Shown here: in pieces, positions 1 to 8,661 of the stretch
Numbering within the stretch: position 1 is the first letter of the stretch
Layout: every line of letters starts with the position of its first letter
Source: an uncultured Oscillospiraceae bacterium
GTDB lineage: Bacteria; Bacillota; Clostridia; Oscillospirales; Acutalibacteraceae
Direction of reading: 5' to 3'
Assembly (NCBI GenBank): GCA_905198295.1
Contig: CAJKBW010000038.1
Span: 1-27,018 of the forward strand
Length of the DNA stretch: 27,018 nucleotides
Made by a program: the position numbers and the translations under genes
The notes under the pieces: model-generated
Told to the model about the DNA's origin: nothing
Seen by the model: only the letters and a program-made list of their open reading frames with translations
Database searches by the model: none

Positions 1-22
1 CGGCCATGCTAAAGCATGGCCG
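1..22. terminator. Perfect GC-rich hairpin at window edge, possible terminator
   Basis: A 9-bp perfect inverted repeat (CGGCCATGC / GCATGGCCG) with a TAAA loop lies 30 bp past the stop codon of the leftward gene ending at 53. It probably terminates that leftward operon, but any U-tract would lie outside the window. Confidence 0.5.
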
Positions 23-52
23 CCCTTCCGCTGTCTTCTGCAAAAACGATGC

Positions 53-742
53 TCAGCCTGCCGCCGCGGTATGTCCGCAGAAAGCTTCCCTGCGGTTCGG
101 GCAGGTCAGCAGTGGGCAGAACCGGCAGTTTTCATAGTGGGATTCGGCCGAAAAGAAGAAACCGGAGCCGGCCTTCGACGGCAGCATCAGGCAGGACTCG
201 GTCAGCTGTACGCCGATCTCCTCCTGTACGGCATCCTCACCGCCGAGCATGGCGAATAAATCGCGCTGTGCGGTCAGCGGCCAGCCGTCGACCACCGAGC
301 CGGGATTCATCGACGACATGTCGTTTTTCTGAAAATAGGCATCCTTGATCGCCTGATGAAGTTCCCGGCGGATGGCGCCCAGGTACAGCAGCTTGACGGT
401 GTCCGCGATGTATCCGTCGAGTGGGTCGTCGTATGTACGTGACCATTCTTCCAGTTCGGTGCCGCAGGAAAGCACATAGGGGACGATGCGGCTGACCTGC
501 TCAAGATTGCGCCGCACCAGTGCCGAATACAGCCGCACGCCGCCGGCGACGACGTAATCTTCGCCCTTTTCGGTCACCGGCACCACCCGGTAAATGGCCT
601 TGGGCACCGCCACCTGCGAGGCTTCCGCCAGCATCCGGCGGATCGCCGGCGCGTTGTCTTCATCGTTTTCATCCATGCGCAGAAGGCGGAACAGCTCCTT
701 TTCCCGTACTGCGGGCTGTTCCAGTACGATTTTCTGATTCAT
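53..742 (-). CDS. Vitamin B12-dependent methionine synthase activation-domain protein
   Basis: This 229-aa protein resembles the stand-alone MetH reactivation domain, which binds S-adenosylmethionine and helps return oxidised cob(II)alamin to the active methylcobalamin state. Visible support is the central SVVDGWPLTAQ stretch (the PG-x-x-x-WPL signature region), the following IGVQLTESCLMLPSK block, and a C-terminal cysteine cluster C-x2-C-x4-C-x7-C, as seen in clostridial small versions that probably bind an Fe-S cluster. The start is well supported by a GAGGAG Shine-Dalgarno a few bases upstream. It is the second gene of a two-gene leftward unit, 28 bp after the glycosidase-like gene. No corrinoid methyltransferase is next to it, so its partner is unknown and presumably encoded elsewhere. 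Assignment to the family is fairly secure; the exact substrate protein is not. Confidence 0.8.
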   Translation of the reverse strand: MNQKIVLEQPAVREKELFRLLRMDENDEDNAPAIRRMLAEASQVAVPKAIYRVVPVTEKGEDYVVAGGVRLYSALVRRNLEQVSRIVPYVLSCGTELEEWSRTYDDPLDGYIADTVKLLYLGAIRRELHQAIKDAYFQKNDMSSMNPGSVVDGWPLTAQRDLFAMLGGEDAVQEEIGVQLTESCLMLPSKAGSGFFFSAESHYENCRFCPLLTCPNRREAFCGHTAAAG

Positions 743-770
743 CGCCTGCTCCTCCTCTGATTGGGTTCAC

Positions 771-3059
771 TTATTCTTCCGGAACCACAACGACATCTGC
801 GGCGCGCTCCGGCGGTGTGACGGTGCAGCGCGCCAGTTTACCGCCGCGGTAAACCGCCTCCACCACCGTATCTTTGTCTGCGTGCAGCCGGAACTCCACA
901 TCCCAGGTCTTGGGGAATGCCGGCAGCAGATAGATGGTTTTGCCGTCTACCTGCATCACCATGTACTGCAGCAGGGTGAGGATGTTCGCGCCGTGATCGG
1001 TGTCCGGCACCGCGTCGTAGATCGGCCCCCACATCGCGGGGAAGCGGTTGCCGGGATTGTTCAGCGCACAGTTGCTGCGCAGGATTTCGGCCGCGGTATC
1101 GGTCATGCCCAGCATCGCCGCCGCGGTGCCGGAATACTGCCAGCCGGAATAGCTCGGCGCGCCGGGATTTTTCCCGAGTGCAAACGGCTGGAACAGCTCG
1201 TTTTCCCGCATCGCCGCGCGGAAGGTGTCCGCCGCCAGCTGGTATTCCGGCTGATGGAAGCTGTACAGCTTGAACGGGAAGATGGCATAGAACGCCGGCG
1301 GCTCGACGTTGTGGCGTTCGCCGTCGTAGGCTTCGGCCGGTGCGATGACGGTGGTGCCTTCGTGCTGCTCGAGCCGGATTTCCGGCAGCATATCCCGGTA
1401 ACCGGTCAGTGCGCTGCGGACATCCTCCGGCAGCGCATACCGCAGCAGGCGGCCGATCACCGCATGCATTCCCGCCACCACCGGCAGCGGGTTGATGGTA
1501 TTGAAATAGGTTTCAATGCTCTGCAGCGGGCCGATCACGATCCTGCCGTCGCGACGGTTGGGGAAGCGGGTGGCGATATACCGCAGCAGATCCAGCGTAT
1601 ATGGTACTGCCTCGTCGAGCAGGAAGGCATCGTCCTTCATGTAGTCGGCATAATCGAGCATGAGCATAATCAGCTCGAGGCCGGGGGAGATGTCCACCGC
1701 ACCGCCCGAACGGTTCTGGGAATAGCCGATGGCGAGATCCCGGCGGTCGACGCCGTAAATATCTTTGGACTGCAGGCCGAAGGACATGGTCATTTCGGTG
1801 TTGTGCTGTCCCTCGGCGTGGTAAAACACCTTCGCCCGTGCCCGGTTGAGGTCCCAGAACCGGCGCATGTAGCGGAACAGCACCTGCATCGCCTCGGTTT
1901 CCCCGCGCAGCAGCAGCGAGTGGAACGGATGACGCAGGTTCTGCCACAGGTGCTCGGTGCACCAGGAACGCTCATCGGGATTGAGTTCAAGGGTGGGCTC
2001 ACCCGGCTGAGAGGTGTAGCCGCGTGCAAAGGTCCAGAAGCTGAGATGCTCGCCGGCGCCCGGCATGAGGTTGAACAGCATGCCGGTATACAGCACCGGG
2101 AATGCACCGCGGTTGCAGCAGGCAAACATGTAGCGGGTGAGGGTGTATGCCCGGGTGATGGCCGACGGGCATTCGCAGGTGTATTCGGTGGGCTCCTGTA
2201 TGTACGCCTTCACCTCGTCGAGCATGACCCGCTCGCCCGGCTCGTCGCCGGTCACGCGGATATAACTGTCCGCCCAGTAGTTTGTCCAGTATGCGGCGGT
2301 GCGTTCCACAGCAGTCTGCACGGCAGGGGCGGCGGCAAACCGGCGGTCGAGAGACGCCAGAAAGTCCTCCCGGCTGCCCTGCAGGCTTTCGGTGACGATT
2401 TTCAGCGTGAAGCGTGCGGCGCCGCGCAGAGTGACCGTACCGTCCGCAGCTGCCGCACCTGTTTCGGCAAAACCCATTTGTCCGCCGAAAATACGGCCTG
2501 TCAGAAAGTCCGGCAGCGTGTCAAGGTAATCGCCCATCGACTGCAGCTGTGCCGTTTCTTCGATGACGGTCTTTCCGTTCTGATGGTAAAAACGGATAGT
2601 TTCCCCGGTGTTTTCCACGATATCCGCCGACTCGGTGACGTCGGCCACCTGACCGTGCGGCAGGATGGCCCCTGTGCGCCAGTTGATGTGTTTTGCCGTA
2701 ATGTCAGCGGGAGCGGTCAGCTCGCCGGTGATGTAAACGGTGTGTTCCTCCGGCGGGATGCAGACGGTCAAACGACTGCCGCCGTCGGTGATGTGGATGA
2801 CGCCGTGCTCGATATCCAGCGTTTGGGCAAAAGCCTTTGTTCCCAGAGGGGAGGGAGAGATCGACAGCCGCACCATGCCGACCTTTACCGTGCGGTCCAG
2901 CTCGGTGAGGGCGTCGGTGCGGTTGATGTACAGACAGATGTCGCCGTTTTGCTCGGTCCAGACGCTTGCTGCACATTCGCCGTTACCCAGCGGCATGGCG
3001 CTGCGGTCGGTTTCGCCGAGCGAGTGAAAGGTAATATTGCAGTCTTTGACCTGTGACAT
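771..3059 (-). CDS. DUF5703-type glycoside hydrolase-like protein
   Basis: The 762-aa product begins with a region typical of DUF5703 proteins (SAMPLGNGECAASVW near residue 20, then LYINRTDALTE), followed by a long helix-rich region compatible with an (alpha/alpha)6 barrel like that of GH95-type enzymes. Conserved-looking stretches include HNTEMTMSFG near residue 410 and the W- and P-rich C-terminal part. No signal peptide or membrane segment is seen, so it probably acts in the cytoplasm on an imported oligosaccharide; the substrate cannot be read from the sequence. The start has a GGGAGG Shine-Dalgarno and a near-consensus promoter lies 50-80 bp upstream, so it heads an operon with the B12 activation-domain gene. 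A 724-aa open frame on the opposite strand is a composition shadow. Confidence 0.75.
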   Translation of the reverse strand: MSQVKDCNITFHSLGETDRSAMPLGNGECAASVWTEQNGDICLYINRTDALTELDRTVKVGMVRLSISPSPLGTKAFAQTLDIEHGVIHITDGGSRLTVCIPPEEHTVYITGELTAPADITAKHINWRTGAILPHGQVADVTESADIVENTGETIRFYHQNGKTVIEETAQLQSMGDYLDTLPDFLTGRIFGGQMGFAETGAAAADGTVTLRGAARFTLKIVTESLQGSREDFLASLDRRFAAAPAVQTAVERTAAYWTNYWADSYIRVTGDEPGERVMLDEVKAYIQEPTEYTCECPSAITRAYTLTRYMFACCNRGAFPVLYTGMLFNLMPGAGEHLSFWTFARGYTSQPGEPTLELNPDERSWCTEHLWQNLRHPFHSLLLRGETEAMQVLFRYMRRFWDLNRARAKVFYHAEGQHNTEMTMSFGLQSKDIYGVDRRDLAIGYSQNRSGGAVDISPGLELIMLMLDYADYMKDDAFLLDEAVPYTLDLLRYIATRFPNRRDGRIVIGPLQSIETYFNTINPLPVVAGMHAVIGRLLRYALPEDVRSALTGYRDMLPEIRLEQHEGTTVIAPAEAYDGERHNVEPPAFYAIFPFKLYSFHQPEYQLAADTFRAAMRENELFQPFALGKNPGAPSYSGWQYSGTAAAMLGMTDTAAEILRSNCALNNPGNRFPAMWGPIYDAVPDTDHGANILTLLQYMVMQVDGKTIYLLPAFPKTWDVEFRLHADKDTVVEAVYRGGKLARCTVTPPERAADVVVVPEE

Positions 3060-3106
3060 GGGGAAGCCTCCCTGATCATCAATTCCGGACAGCGTGGTCC
3101 ACAGTC

Positions 3107-3135
3107 ATCTTAGCTTACCGGAAAGCTGTTGACAA
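3107..3135 (-). promoter_or_regulatory. Sigma-A-like promoter of the glycosidase operon
   Basis: On the minus strand TTGTCA (3130-3135), a 17-bp spacer and TAAGAT (3107-3112) form a near-consensus vegetative promoter, about 50 bp upstream of the glycosidase-like start. It separates this operon from mutS2. Confidence 0.7.
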
Positions 3136-3199
3136 TACCTGATCTTGCGATTCCCCAAGCTATTTTTGCGCGGATTTCCTTTCACCGCCGCAAGGAGAT

Positions 3200-5575
3200 T
3201 TATTTAAGCTCGACGATGGTCACGCCGGTTTCCCCTTCGCCGTATGCGCCGAGCCGGAAGCTTTTAACGCTCGGATGGGCACGCAGGTGCTGGTGCAGCG
3301 CAGTGCGCAGCGCGCCGGTCCCCTTGCCATGAATGAGGGTTACCCGTTCCAGTCCGGACATCACCGCATCGTCGATAAAGCGGTCGGCCTCGAGAATGGC
3401 CTCCTCGCCGGTAAGTCCCCGCAGATCGATTTCGGTATGCACCTCACGCACCGCACGGGAGGCGGTGCCGCGGGTACGCGCCGCCGGAGCTTTTGTTTCG
3501 TTCTTCTTTTCGCCGACCAGCCGCAGGCTGTCCACCGGCACGCGGGTGCGTATGATGCCGGCCTGTACCTCCACGTTGCCGGAAGCATCCGGCGGGGCCA
3601 GCACTACCGCTTTTTTATCAATATCCGTCAGCAGCACTTCGTCGCCGGCCTTGAGCGGGCGGGGAAGCCGATAGTTGTCCTGCCGCCGTTTGGTGACCGG
3701 ATCGATATCGTTTTCGAGCGCATGCAGCTTCGACCGCAGATGGCTTTTGGCCGATTGTGCTTTAGCGGAGAAGTCCGCCGCATTTTTCTGCCGCCGCAGT
3801 TCGTCGAGCTCCTGCATCAGCTGCTCAGATTCGTGCCGCGCGCGCTCGACGATGCGCCGTGCTTCTTCGCGCGCCTTGTCGAGCTCCTGTTCACGCAGCC
3901 GGTCGAGCTCCTGCAGATCCTGATCCGCCCGGCGGCGTGCGGCCTCAGCCTCACTGCGGGCGCGGCGGGTTTCGTCGAGCTGTGCTTCGAGTGCCTGACG
4001 GCGGTCCTCCAGGCTGGAAACGACCTCCTCAAGGCGCTGGCTGTCGCCCTCGACCAGCTCCCGGGCGCGATCAACCAGCCGCGCATCCATGCCGAGCCGC
4101 TCGGATATCGCGAAGGCGTTTGAACGCCCGGGCACGCCGATGAGCAGCCGGTAGGTTGGCCGCAGAGTGGCCACGTCAAACTCGCAGCTGCCGTTTTCCA
4201 CCCCCGGCGTATGGATGGCATAGGCCTTTAGTTCCGCATAATGGGTGGTCGCGGCAATGCGTGCTCCCTGCAGCCGCAGCCGCTCGAGGATCGCGGTCGC
4301 CAGCGCCGCGCCTTCCACCGGATCAGTGCCGGCACCAAGCTCGTCGACCAGCACCAGACTGCCTTCCCCGGCTTCGCCGAGGATGCGGATCAGATTGGTC
4401 ATGTGGGCGGAAAAGGTGGACAGCGACTGCTCGATCGACTGCTCGTCGCCAATGTCGGCGAGCACGGTCGGAAAGATCGACAGCGAGCTGCCGTCGCTGA
4501 CCGGCGGCATCATGCCGCACATCGCCATCAGGGTCAGAAGGCCCAGCGTTTTCAGCGTGACCGTCTTGCCGCCGGTGTTCGGGCCGGTGATCACCAGCGT
4601 GTCAAAGGAGCCGCCAAGCTCCACATCGATCGGCACAGCCTTGGCCGGATCGATCAGCGGATGCCGCGCGTGACGCAGCCGGATGCAGCCGTCGTCGGTA
4701 AGCGCCGGCATGACGGCTTTCATTTTGTAGGCCAGCCGCGCTTTGGCAAAAATCAGGTTGAGCTCCACGAGTATCTCGTAGTCGGCAATGATGGCGTCTG
4801 CAAAGCTGCCGGCCTCAGCAGAAAGCTCCGCGACGATCCGCTCGATCTCCGTCTCCTCGCGGGAGGTGAGCACCTTTAATTCATTGTTGGCCTCTACCGC
4901 ACCCATCGGTTCCACAAAAACCGTCGCACCGGATGCCGAGGTATCGTGTACCAGTCCCGGCACCTCGCTGCGGTGCTCGGCCTTGACCGGCACCACGAAA
5001 CGGCCGTCGCGGATGGTCACAATCGGGTCCTGCAGCAGTTTCTGGTAGGCGGGTGAACGGATCATTTTGTCCAGCTGCTCCCGGATGCGGGAGGATGCCG
5101 CCCGCATTTTGCGGCGGATATCTGCCAGTGCCGGGGAAGCGGCGTCGGCCACTTCTTCTTCCGACAGGATCGCGGTATGGATGCGCTCCTCCAGATATTT
5201 GTTGGGCGCCAGCACCGAAAAACGGTCGTCCAGGCTGGTGGAGATCCCCTCACAATGCGAACGCCATTCGGCGAGCGAGCGGATCACACGCAGCGTCTCC
5301 GCAATATCCAGCAGCTCCCGCAGCGACAGGGAAGCCCCCGCCGCCGCACGGCGCAGCGCATTGGTGGTGTTTTTGAGCTGGGCAAATGACGGCGATCCGA
5401 AACGGGCCATCAGCTGATAGGCGTCGCCGGTTTCCTGCATCAGCCGCCTGGCCTCGGACAGATTATCCGCCGGCTCCAGCTGCCGCGCCAGCAGCGCGGC
5501 ATCCTCACAGCCGGTTTCCCCGGCCAGCATTTCCAGAACTTTATCCAGTTCCAGAGAACGATAATCGCGATTCAT
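3200..5575 (-). CDS. mutS2: Endonuclease MutS2
   Basis: This 791-aa protein matches MutS2, a MutS paralogue that suppresses recombination and, in Bacillus, acts on collided ribosomes. Visible are the ABC-type ATPase with Walker A GPNTGGKT (about residue 330), Walker B LVLVDELGAGTDP, and an HTH-adjacent THYAELK histidine switch. A long charged coiled coil follows (about 510-630), then a KOW-like segment (AGDEVLLTDIDKKAVV) and a C-terminal Smr nuclease domain with DLRG and HGKGTG motifs. Length is as expected (about 785-790 aa). The ATG at 5575 is preferred over the upstream in-frame GTG at 5584, because that GTG lies inside the AGGTGA Shine-Dalgarno. It follows recO by 45 bp in an AT-rich gap that could hold a weak promoter, and is probably co-transcribed with the era-recO genes. 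Confidence 0.97.
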   Translation of the reverse strand: MNRDYRSLELDKVLEMLAGETGCEDAALLARQLEPADNLSEARRLMQETGDAYQLMARFGSPSFAQLKNTTNALRRAAAGASLSLRELLDIAETLRVIRSLAEWRSHCEGISTSLDDRFSVLAPNKYLEERIHTAILSEEEVADAASPALADIRRKMRAASSRIREQLDKMIRSPAYQKLLQDPIVTIRDGRFVVPVKAEHRSEVPGLVHDTSASGATVFVEPMGAVEANNELKVLTSREETEIERIVAELSAEAGSFADAIIADYEILVELNLIFAKARLAYKMKAVMPALTDDGCIRLRHARHPLIDPAKAVPIDVELGGSFDTLVITGPNTGGKTVTLKTLGLLTLMAMCGMMPPVSDGSSLSIFPTVLADIGDEQSIEQSLSTFSAHMTNLIRILGEAGEGSLVLVDELGAGTDPVEGAALATAILERLRLQGARIAATTHYAELKAYAIHTPGVENGSCEFDVATLRPTYRLLIGVPGRSNAFAISERLGMDARLVDRARELVEGDSQRLEEVVSSLEDRRQALEAQLDETRRARSEAEAARRRADQDLQELDRLREQELDKAREEARRIVERARHESEQLMQELDELRRQKNAADFSAKAQSAKSHLRSKLHALENDIDPVTKRRQDNYRLPRPLKAGDEVLLTDIDKKAVVLAPPDASGNVEVQAGIIRTRVPVDSLRLVGEKKNETKAPAARTRGTASRAVREVHTEIDLRGLTGEEAILEADRFIDDAVMSGLERVTLIHGKGTGALRTALHQHLRAHPSVKSFRLGAYGEGETGVTIVELK

Positions 5576-5620
5576 GAAAATCACCTATAACAATGGTTAA
5601 TATTATCTATGGTTACAATC

Positions 5621-6364
5621 TTATAGTGTGTGGTAAAAATCCAGGGAATTAAAACCGCGTCCGAGCTGCGCAAGCAGAAAGGCTTCGCTCACCTGAGCCA
5701 GACCGGTCAGGCCGTCCTCAGGCAGCGTGAAGGAATAACATTTCTCAAACGGGCCATACAGGATATGCCGCATCGCGGCAAGCACCGTGACGCTGACCGG
5801 CAGCGCCCCATCAAAAGCATTCCGGCGGCAGGCTGTGCACTGCAGAATCCCGTCCCGCGGCAGCAGCCAGAAGCCTGCCGCGTCTGCCGCGCCGCAGGAT
5901 GCGCAGGCGGTGAGGTTGGGCATGTAGCCGGCGAAAGCCAGCAGCTTGAGTTCCACCACCGCCTTGATCAGCCGCGAATCCCGTCCGCCGGTGCACAGAT
6001 AGTGCAGGGCGTTGAGCAGCAGCCGCAGACAGGGCTCAGCCGCCTCTTCACGCGGAGCCAGTACACCGGCCAGTTCACAGAAATACTGCGCGAGCGCGAG
6101 ACGTTCGATGTCGCTGTGCAATTCAAAAAACAGCTGCAGCGGCTCCGCCTCGTCGATTATGTATTTATCCCGTCCGCGGAACAGCGTCAGACGGGAATAG
6201 GTCAGTAGTTTTGTCGCAGCTCCGCTGCGGTTTTTGAGCTGCCGGGCGCCGCGCGCGGAGGCACGGATGACGCCGAGATCGCGGGTCAGCGCGGTGACAA
6301 AGCGGTCGGATTCACCAATATTGTTGTTTTCCCGGATAATCAGTGCGTCGGTGGTCAGCCGCAT
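5621..6364 (-). CDS. recO: DNA repair protein RecO
   Basis: The 247-aa product is RecO, which anneals single strands and loads RecA with RecF/RecR in gap repair. The N-terminal OB-fold is recognisable (ALIIRENNNIGESDRFVTALT, then the RG-x-R-x-LKNR region). The C-terminal part carries a zinc site, CASC near residue 155 and CTAC about 25 residues later. Length matches the family. Its start lies inside the 3' end of yqzL (53-bp overlap), indicating translational coupling, and mutS2 follows. Confidence 0.95.
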   Translation of the reverse strand: MRLTTDALIIRENNNIGESDRFVTALTRDLGVIRASARGARQLKNRSGAATKLLTYSRLTLFRGRDKYIIDEAEPLQLFFELHSDIERLALAQYFCELAGVLAPREEAAEPCLRLLLNALHYLCTGGRDSRLIKAVVELKLLAFAGYMPNLTACASCGAADAAGFWLLPRDGILQCTACRRNAFDGALPVSVTVLAAMRHILYGPFEKCYSFTLPEDGLTGLAQVSEAFLLAQLGRGFNSLDFYHTL

Positions 6365-6488
6365 CCTGCCGCTTCTCCTTTCCGGCCATCACGCCGTAAA
6401 TATCCACGCCGCGGTAGCGCAGGTAATCCTCGATTCGTCCGGTGTGAACAAATGCGTTCCACCAATCGTCATGCTGCTTTTCGGCCAT
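6312..6488 (-). CDS. yqzL: YqzL-like small protein
   Basis: A 58-codon frame starts at the ATG ending at 6488 and ends with TGA at 6312. The product contains WWNAFVHTGRIEDYLRYR, which resembles the conserved core of YqzL (tryptophan, F-x-x-TG, then a Y-L pair) encoded between era and recO in Bacillus and many Firmicutes. A purine-rich AAGGG lies 11 bp upstream. The protein is slightly longer than Bacillus YqzL (about 47 aa), because the frame runs 53 bp into recO. The function of the family is not established. Position plus motif make this call good despite the small size. Confidence 0.8.
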   Translation of the reverse strand: MAEKQHDDWWNAFVHTGRIEDYLRYRGVDIYGVMAGKEKRQDAADHRRTDYPGKQQYW

Positions 6489-6588
6489 TGTCCATTCCGC
6501 CCTTCTGCTGCATTTTACGGCACTGCCGTTGTTGTTTTAGCCTTTGCAGAAGACGGACAGAGATACGCGGAAAAGGCTGGCAGGAAAT

Positions 6589-7500
6589 TTATTCCCGGTA
6601 GCCGAACGAATTGAGCAGACCCTGCCGGTTGCGCCAGTCCTCCTTGACCTTGACCCAGCACTGCAGGTTGACCTTTGCCCCGAACAACGCTTCCATATCC
6701 TGCCGCGCGAGGGTGGCAATCTCTTTGAGCATGGCGCCTTTTTTGCCGATGACCATACCCTTGTGGCTGTCCTTTTCGCAGAAAATATTGGCCTCGATAT
6801 CGAGGATGGAGCCGTGCTCGCTCTCACGCTCTTTCATGGTTTCGATTACCACCGCGATGCCGTGCGGGATTTCCTGCCGCAGCAGAAGCAGCATCTTTTC
6901 CCGCAGGATCTCGGCCGCCAGTACCCGTTCGGGCTGATCGCTGACCGCGTCGTCCGGAAAGAAGTGCGGGCTTTCAAAAGCGAATTTCTGCAGTTCCCCG
7001 ATCAGTTCGCCGCAGCCCTCGCCGGTGAGTGCCGAAAGCGGGAGAATGGCGGCAAAATCCATTTCCTGCCGCCATGCCTCGATGCAGGCGAGCAGCACGC
7101 TTTTGTCTTCGAGCGCATCGATTTTGTTGATGGCCAGAATAACCGGCAGCTTCTGCCGCCGGAACTGCTCGAGCAGCTTTTTTTCCTCTTCATGTACAGC
7201 GCTGCGCGGTTCCACAACCAGCAGTCCGGCATCCACGCCGGATACGGCGTCGGTGATGGACTTGACCATGAAATCGCCCAGCCGGGTGCGCGGGCGGTGG
7301 GCGCCGGGCGTATCCAGAAACACCAGCTGCAGCCCGCCGCGCGTGACCACGCCCATGATGCGGTTGCGGGTGGTTTGCGGCTTATCCGAGACGATGGCCA
7401 CCTTGCGTCCGACCAGAGTGTTGAGCAGCGAGGATTTACCGACATTCGGCCGGCCGACGATCGCCACGAAGGCGGAGGTGCTTTTTATGGCTTCACTCAT
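6589..7500 (-). CDS. era: GTPase Era
   Basis: The 303-aa protein is Era, an essential GTPase for 16S rRNA 3'-end maturation and 30S assembly. The GTPase motifs are all visible: G1 GRPNVGKS (about residue 15), G3 DTPG, and G4 NKID. A C-terminal KH domain follows with the GKKG loop (MVIGKKGAMLKEIA) and the terminal WVKVKEDWRNR block. The ATG at 7500 (MSEAIKST) is chosen because an AGGAAAGGA Shine-Dalgarno lies 11 bp upstream; an upstream in-frame GTG at 7533 would add 11 poorly conserved residues. It lies 66 bp after dgkA and about 100 bp before yqzL in the same direction. A cdd gene, often found between dgkA and era in Bacillus, is absent. Confidence 0.97.
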   Translation of the reverse strand: MSEAIKSTSAFVAIVGRPNVGKSSLLNTLVGRKVAIVSDKPQTTRNRIMGVVTRGGLQLVFLDTPGAHRPRTRLGDFMVKSITDAVSGVDAGLLVVEPRSAVHEEEKKLLEQFRRQKLPVILAINKIDALEDKSVLLACIEAWRQEMDFAAILPLSALTGEGCGELIGELQKFAFESPHFFPDDAVSDQPERVLAAEILREKMLLLLRQEIPHGIAVVIETMKERESEHGSILDIEANIFCEKDSHKGMVIGKKGAMLKEIATLARQDMEALFGAKVNLQCWVKVKEDWRNRQGLLNSFGYRE

Positions 7501-7566
7501 GTTGTTTTGATTCCTTTCCTGTTTTGAAAACACCGTTTTGCGGGGGCCTGCGGGAGCGGAAAAAGG

Positions 7567-8067
7567 TTACGGCTTGTCCCTGCCGCGGCAGCTGCAGGAG
7601 CTGCGACGCCGTTTGGGCCGGAGTCCTCCAAAGGCAATAAACCATCCTGCGGGGAACAGCGACATAAGCAGGCATACCGGCTTCCATAAACTGCGGCGGA
7701 AGTCGGCCAGAATGGCGGTAAAAACCTCCGGCCGCCAGAACAGCACAAAGCCGATAATAACCGCAACGGCGGCCAACAGCAAAACGGCTCCCGCCGCCAC
7801 ATCCTTGGCGACGCGAGCCCGGGTGCGCCGCTGCGGCTGGGCCAGGTTTACGGCCTGCTCGACGGCGGTATTGACGGCTTCTGTGGCAGGCACGATGCCG
7901 AGCAGCAGAATAAGCGCCGTCCATTCGCCCCGTGTGAGCGAAAAATACGGCGCAAAGCACAGCACATAGGCCGCAGCTGTCAGATGTATCCGGAAATGCC
8001 TTTCATGCCGCACGCAGAACCAAAGCCCGCGTGCGGCACAGGCGAAACTGCGCAGGAATCCCTTCAT
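7567..8067 (-). CDS. dgkA: Diacylglycerol/undecaprenol kinase, DgkA family
   Basis: This 166-aa membrane protein belongs to the small prokaryotic DAGK family; Gram-positive members phosphorylate undecaprenol to recycle the lipid carrier for cell-wall synthesis. Signature elements are the N-terminal amphipathic GFLRSFACAARGL, the hydrophobic segments, and the catalytic E-x-x-NTAVE block followed by AKDVAAGAVLL (metal/ATP binding). The ATG at 8067 is preferred because AAGGA sits 8-9 bp upstream; the longer frame starting at 8130 adds a non-conserved leader. Compared with the usual 120-135 aa there is an extra C-terminal hydrophobic segment (about residues 125-150) and a basic, cysteine-containing tail. 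It lies between ybeY and era in the standard order. Confidence 0.93.
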   Translation of the reverse strand: MKGFLRSFACAARGLWFCVRHERHFRIHLTAAAYVLCFAPYFSLTRGEWTALILLLGIVPATEAVNTAVEQAVNLAQPQRRTRARVAKDVAAGAVLLLAAVAVIIGFVLFWRPEVFTAILADFRRSLWKPVCLLMSLFPAGWFIAFGGLRPKRRRSSCSCRGRDKP

Positions 8068-8157
8068 ATGACGTTCCTTCGTCCCGGGCTGCCGGGAAAG
8101 CAAAAGGAGGCCGCGACCCGTTCCCGACACAGGGAGGGCAGGCGGCCGTCCGCGTTA

Positions 8158-8661
8158 TTATTGATCGCCGAGCACATAGCTCGCGCCGCGAGGCAGACCG
8201 ACTGAAGTCAGCACCGCCTCTTCGCGTTCACGCATGCGCACCGCTTCCAGGCCGCCGTCCACATGGTCGTAGCCGAGCAGATGGAGCATGGAATGTACCG
8301 TGAGAAATGCAACCTCGCGCTGCAGCGTATGTCCATATTGTGCGGCCTGCTCCTGGGCCCGTTCCATTGAAATCACGATATCTCCCAGCATATAGGCGCC
8401 GGAGACCGGATCCTGATCGTATTTGCCGTTTTCTCCAAGCGGGAACGACAGCACGTCGGTGATCGCATCGACCTTGCGGTGCTCGCGGTTGATGGTGCGG
8501 ATTTCCTCATCGTCCACCAGCGAAATATCCACCTGAGCGGAACCCTCGAACCCTTCCATCGCCAAAACGGCGTGGCAGCAGCGGCGCATCAGCAGCCGGA
8601 TTCCGGTCGGGATTTTAACGGCCTTCTGTTTGTTCTCGATGACCACTTTGATTTTTTCCAT
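8158..8661 (-). CDS. ybeY: Endoribonuclease YbeY (16S rRNA maturation)
   Basis: The 167-aa product is YbeY, a zinc-dependent endoribonuclease for 16S rRNA 3' processing and ribosome quality control. The zinc motif H-x3-H-x5-H is visible as HSMLHLLGYDH near the C-terminus, preceded by the conserved ITDVLSFPL and GDIVIS blocks. The ATG at 8661 (MEKIKVV) is taken as the start, with AAAGGAAG upstream; the frame is open to 8745 but that extension lies within phoH. ybeY overlaps the 3' end of phoH by 47 bp, so the two are probably translationally coupled. Confidence 0.95.
   Translation of the reverse strand: MEKIKVVIENKQKAVKIPTGIRLLMRRCCHAVLAMEGFEGSAQVDISLVDDEEIRTINREHRKVDAITDVLSFPLGENGKYDQDPVSGAYMLGDIVISMERAQEQAAQYGHTLQREVAFLTVHSMLHLLGYDHVDGGLEAVRMREREEAVLTSVGLPRGASYVLGDQ

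Noticed and set aside
882..3056. A 724-aa open frame antisense to the DUF5703 gene
   Set aside because: It mirrors almost the whole 762-aa gene, has no Shine-Dalgarno or recognised domain, and high GC at third codon positions removes antisense stops. The sense product has clear family motifs.
6544..7527. A 327-aa open frame antisense to era
   Set aside because: Era motifs on the minus strand are unambiguous and the plus-strand product shows no family; a composition shadow.
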